This document shows positions 35,359 through 36,582 of a DNA stretch of 36,582 bases, piece after piece. How positions within the stretch are numbered: the stretch's first letter is position 1; every line of letters begins with the position of its first letter. The DNA is taken from the NCBI GenBank assembly GCA_900552465.1, contig URZO01000036.1:1-36582 (forward strand), read 5' to 3'. A model generated the notes under the pieces. That model saw only the letters and a list, made by a program, of their open reading frames with translations, was not told the origin of the DNA and did not search any database. Source of the DNA: an uncultured Parabacteroides sp. (GTDB taxonomy: Bacteria > Bacteroidota > Bacteroidia > Bacteroidales > Tannerellaceae). Both the position numbers and the translations under genes were made by a program.

Positions 35359-35820
35359 TTAGAGTTCGCCCGGACGCTCTTCCTCGCCGCCTCCCTCGTC
35401 GGGATCGGTCGTTACGGTGCCGGCGGGCAGTTCCATCCAGAAGATGTTGTCGCTGATCAGCGAACGGACCATGCTGCGGCTACTACCGCTCTTGCGGGCT
35501 TCTGGAATGAAGCGGACGCGGACGCCGGTGATCAGGGCGGCTGTCACGTCTTTCTCGTCCGCCACTCCCTTGCCGGAAGCGTTCAACGTGTAGTAGAACG
35601 TGCCGAGTCCATCCATCTTCACGGTGCGGCCCTGCGACATGTAGTCTGCCAGGACGCCTGCGAGGTCTTTCAGGACGGCGTAGGTGTCGGCACGGCTCAC
35701 GGTCGAGATCTGCGACAGGCGGTCGGCTATCTCGTCGGTCGAGACGGGTTTACCCACCGTCACCGACTTCGGATACCAAAGCCCGTTGATTTTCTGTTTG
35801 ACTTTCTTATAAAATGCCAT
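35359..35820 (-). CDS. HU-family DNA-binding protein
   Basis: 153 residues. The start MAFYKKVKQKINGLWYPKSV and the core DEIADRLSQISTVSRADTYA followed by VLKDLAGVLADYMSQGRTVKMDGLG match the Bacteroidetes HU-related family, with the helical dimer region followed by the beta-arm. The tail after residue 120 is acidic and Gly-rich (DPDEGGGEEERPGEL), which is longer than classical HU. Such proteins bind and bend DNA and are often multicopy. The frame extends to 35847 through a non-ATG codon, but MAFYKK at 35820 is the natural start. Confidence 0.85.
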   Translation of the reverse strand: MAFYKKVKQKINGLWYPKSVTVGKPVSTDEIADRLSQISTVSRADTYAVLKDLAGVLADYMSQGRTVKMDGLGTFYYTLNASGKGVADEKDVTAALITGVRVRFIPEARKSGSSRSMVRSLISDNIFWMELPAGTVTTDPDEGGGEEERPGEL

Positions 35821-35871
35821 TGTGTCACATTTTAAGGTTAACGGCAACCTCGGGAAAAAGGCCTGAAACAG

Positions 35872-35959
35872 GGTCCGTCATCGAACGCGGTCAGGTCCGT
35901 CACTGAACATCGTCTGGTGACGGACCGAACCACGTCAGGTGACGGACCTGTCAAAAACG
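35872..35959. repeat. Four 22-bp repeat units in inverted pairs
   Basis: Units start at 35872, 35894, 35916 and 35938, exactly 22 bp apart. The first two begin GGTCCGTCA and the last two begin GGTGACGGACC, the reverse complement, so the four units fold into one large stem. GGGAAAAAGGC just before the cluster and GCCTTTTTC just after it extend the symmetry. The cluster lies upstream of the HU-like gene. Confidence 0.8.
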
Positions 35960-36094
35960 CCTTTTTCGGGGCAAAACACCTCTTCGCCGACGATATGCCA
36001 AATTGTCATACGTCGGGATTCCCGCGCCATTCCCGGCTTAGCGTGTCGTGTTTTTCGGATGACCTTTCCGGCGTTCGGATTGCGTAAAACGCAA

Positions 36095-36214
36095 CAATCC
36101 CGTCTGCGGGGATAAACCTCCGCAGACGGGATTGCACATGTATGATTGATACAGACTACGTCAACGTAGAACAATCTGGTTGTTACCAGATTGTTCAGCC
36201 AAATGTTTGGCTGA
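36095..36214. repeat. Tandem run of four hairpins
   Basis: Four stems follow one another: CAATCCCGTCTGCGG with CCGCAGACGGGATTG (36095-36109 and 36120-36134, 15 bp perfect); CTACG with CGTAG (36156-36169); AACAATCTGG with CCAGATTGTT (36170-36195, 10 bp perfect); TCAGCCAAA with TTTGGCTGA (36195-36214, 9 bp perfect). They lie between the HU-like gene and the downstream small gene; no coding region is credible here. They could end transcription of the 54-residue gene or form a structured RNA. Confidence 0.7.
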
Positions 36215-36253
36215 ATCGCTCAATAGCATATTTTTCAGTACGTAGATCATGTA

Positions 36254-36418
36254 TTACTTTTCAAAACTGTTTTCTTTCTTCACAACCTCTTTCTCTTTCG
36301 CTTCGGAAAGAGCCTTAGACAAGGCACGCTTTACAGACCGCAACACTTCCAGACTATCGGTGTCAAGGATATCGCGCACCAGTTCAACGCGCAGGGAATC
36401 TAAATCGTATGTTGCCAT
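36254..36418 (-). CDS. Small helical protein, addiction-component-like
   Basis: 54 residues, start MATYDLDSLRVELVRDIL. The pattern of a short N-terminal segment, a helix with VLRSVKRALSKAL and a charged tail recalls the small Bacteroidales proteins annotated as addiction-module components, normally antitoxin-like, but no partner gene is visible within the window. The frame extends upstream to 36472, but those codons lie inside the promoter, so ATG 36418 is chosen. Function is unproven. Confidence 0.65.
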   Translation of the reverse strand: MATYDLDSLRVELVRDILDTDSLEVLRSVKRALSKALSEAKEKEVVKKENSFEK

Positions 36419-36442
36419 AGTGGAGTGATTTATAATTTTGGA

Positions 36443-36473
36443 CAAAGATACAGTTTTTATTTCAACAATCAAT
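36443..36473 (-). promoter_or_regulatory. Promoter of the 54-residue protein gene
   Basis: On the - strand TATCTTTG (36443-36450) is an exact TAnnTTTG match, with ATTG (36470-36473) 19 bp upstream as a one-mismatch -33. The ATG at 36418 lies 24 bases downstream. Confidence 0.6.
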
Positions 36474-36582
36474 GTGGGGAGGGATTCATTGTAGAGATTA
36501 TAAATGATGATTTAACGGTGCGTCAGTAAACGAGGCAAGCCTCGTGCCGCAGGCTCTCTTTTGCCGTCTGCTTCAGCTGACG
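36474..36582. other. Right window edge, hairpin-rich non-coding DNA
   Basis: CGAGGC (36531-36536) pairs with GCCTCG (36539-36544), and CGTCTGC with GCTGACG (36565-36582) forms a second stem with one mismatch. CGTCAG (36521-36526) also complements the last six bases. A leftward frame runs open from the edge to a TGA at 36523-36525, so the 3' end of a gene cannot be excluded, but the palindromes argue for intergenic DNA. Confidence 0.35.

Noticed and set aside
35935..36174. 79-codon leftward open frame
   Set aside because: It covers the last 22-bp repeat unit and the largest hairpin, and its Cys/Arg-rich translation looks like non-coding DNA.

Overview
The window looks like chromosomal DNA of a Bacteroidales bacterium, most likely Parabacteroides or a close relative. 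The evidence is a Bacteroidetes-type SecA with a SEC-C tail, the gene order DUF4290-murA-rimM-M23 peptidase-dxr-rseP, a one-protein hybrid two-component regulator (HTCS) beside polysaccharide enzymes, and promoters of the Bacteroidetes type (TTTG, about 20 bp, TAnnTTTG). The genus is inference. No rRNA, tRNA, CRISPR array, integrase or transposase was seen.

Layout. 1-5411 (+): 3' part of secA, alanine dehydrogenase and an exported TPR protein, separated by clear terminators. 5467-7066 (-): a WYL-domain regulator and a Cys-rich DUF6078-like protein, with a 22-bp-period palindromic repeat cluster between them. 7360-16859 (+): an AT-rich accessory island. 17034-22872 (-): a tight housekeeping operon. 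23196-23690 (+): a META-like lipoprotein. 23748-28555 (-): a glutaminase-like/GH43 fusion lipoprotein and a GH2 enzyme, divergent from an HTCS (28761-32717, +); a 21-bp direct repeat between them is a good candidate HTCS operator. 32730-35285 (-): a large secreted modular surface protein. 35359-36418 (-): an HU-like protein and a 54-residue protein, with repeat-rich DNA between them.

The island is the most interesting part. Nine genes run head to tail with stop/start overlaps or very short gaps: a zinc-ribbon protein, a glycine-zipper membrane protein, a membrane-anchored Hsp70-like ATPase, a HerA/FtsK-type pumping ATPase with its own hydrophobic segment, a 564-residue protein that joins an HNH/EndoVII-type toxin motif to an HExxH zincin motif, two small unknown proteins, a YkvA-family (DUF1232) membrane protein, and an FtsZ/tubulin-like GTPase fused to Sel1 repeats. 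The reading offered here (inference) is a toxin export or conflict system: the HerA-like pump moves the two-warhead effector, the Hsp70 unit handles or gates it at the membrane, and one of the small proteins may give immunity. A 220-bp imperfect palindrome lies just upstream, and short-period repeat clusters lie at both edges. I know of no named system with this exact gene set, but no search could be run.

The carbohydrate locus has no SusC/SusD pair within the window, which is unusual for an HTCS-controlled locus. MurA carries Asp instead of Cys at the fosfomycin-target position.
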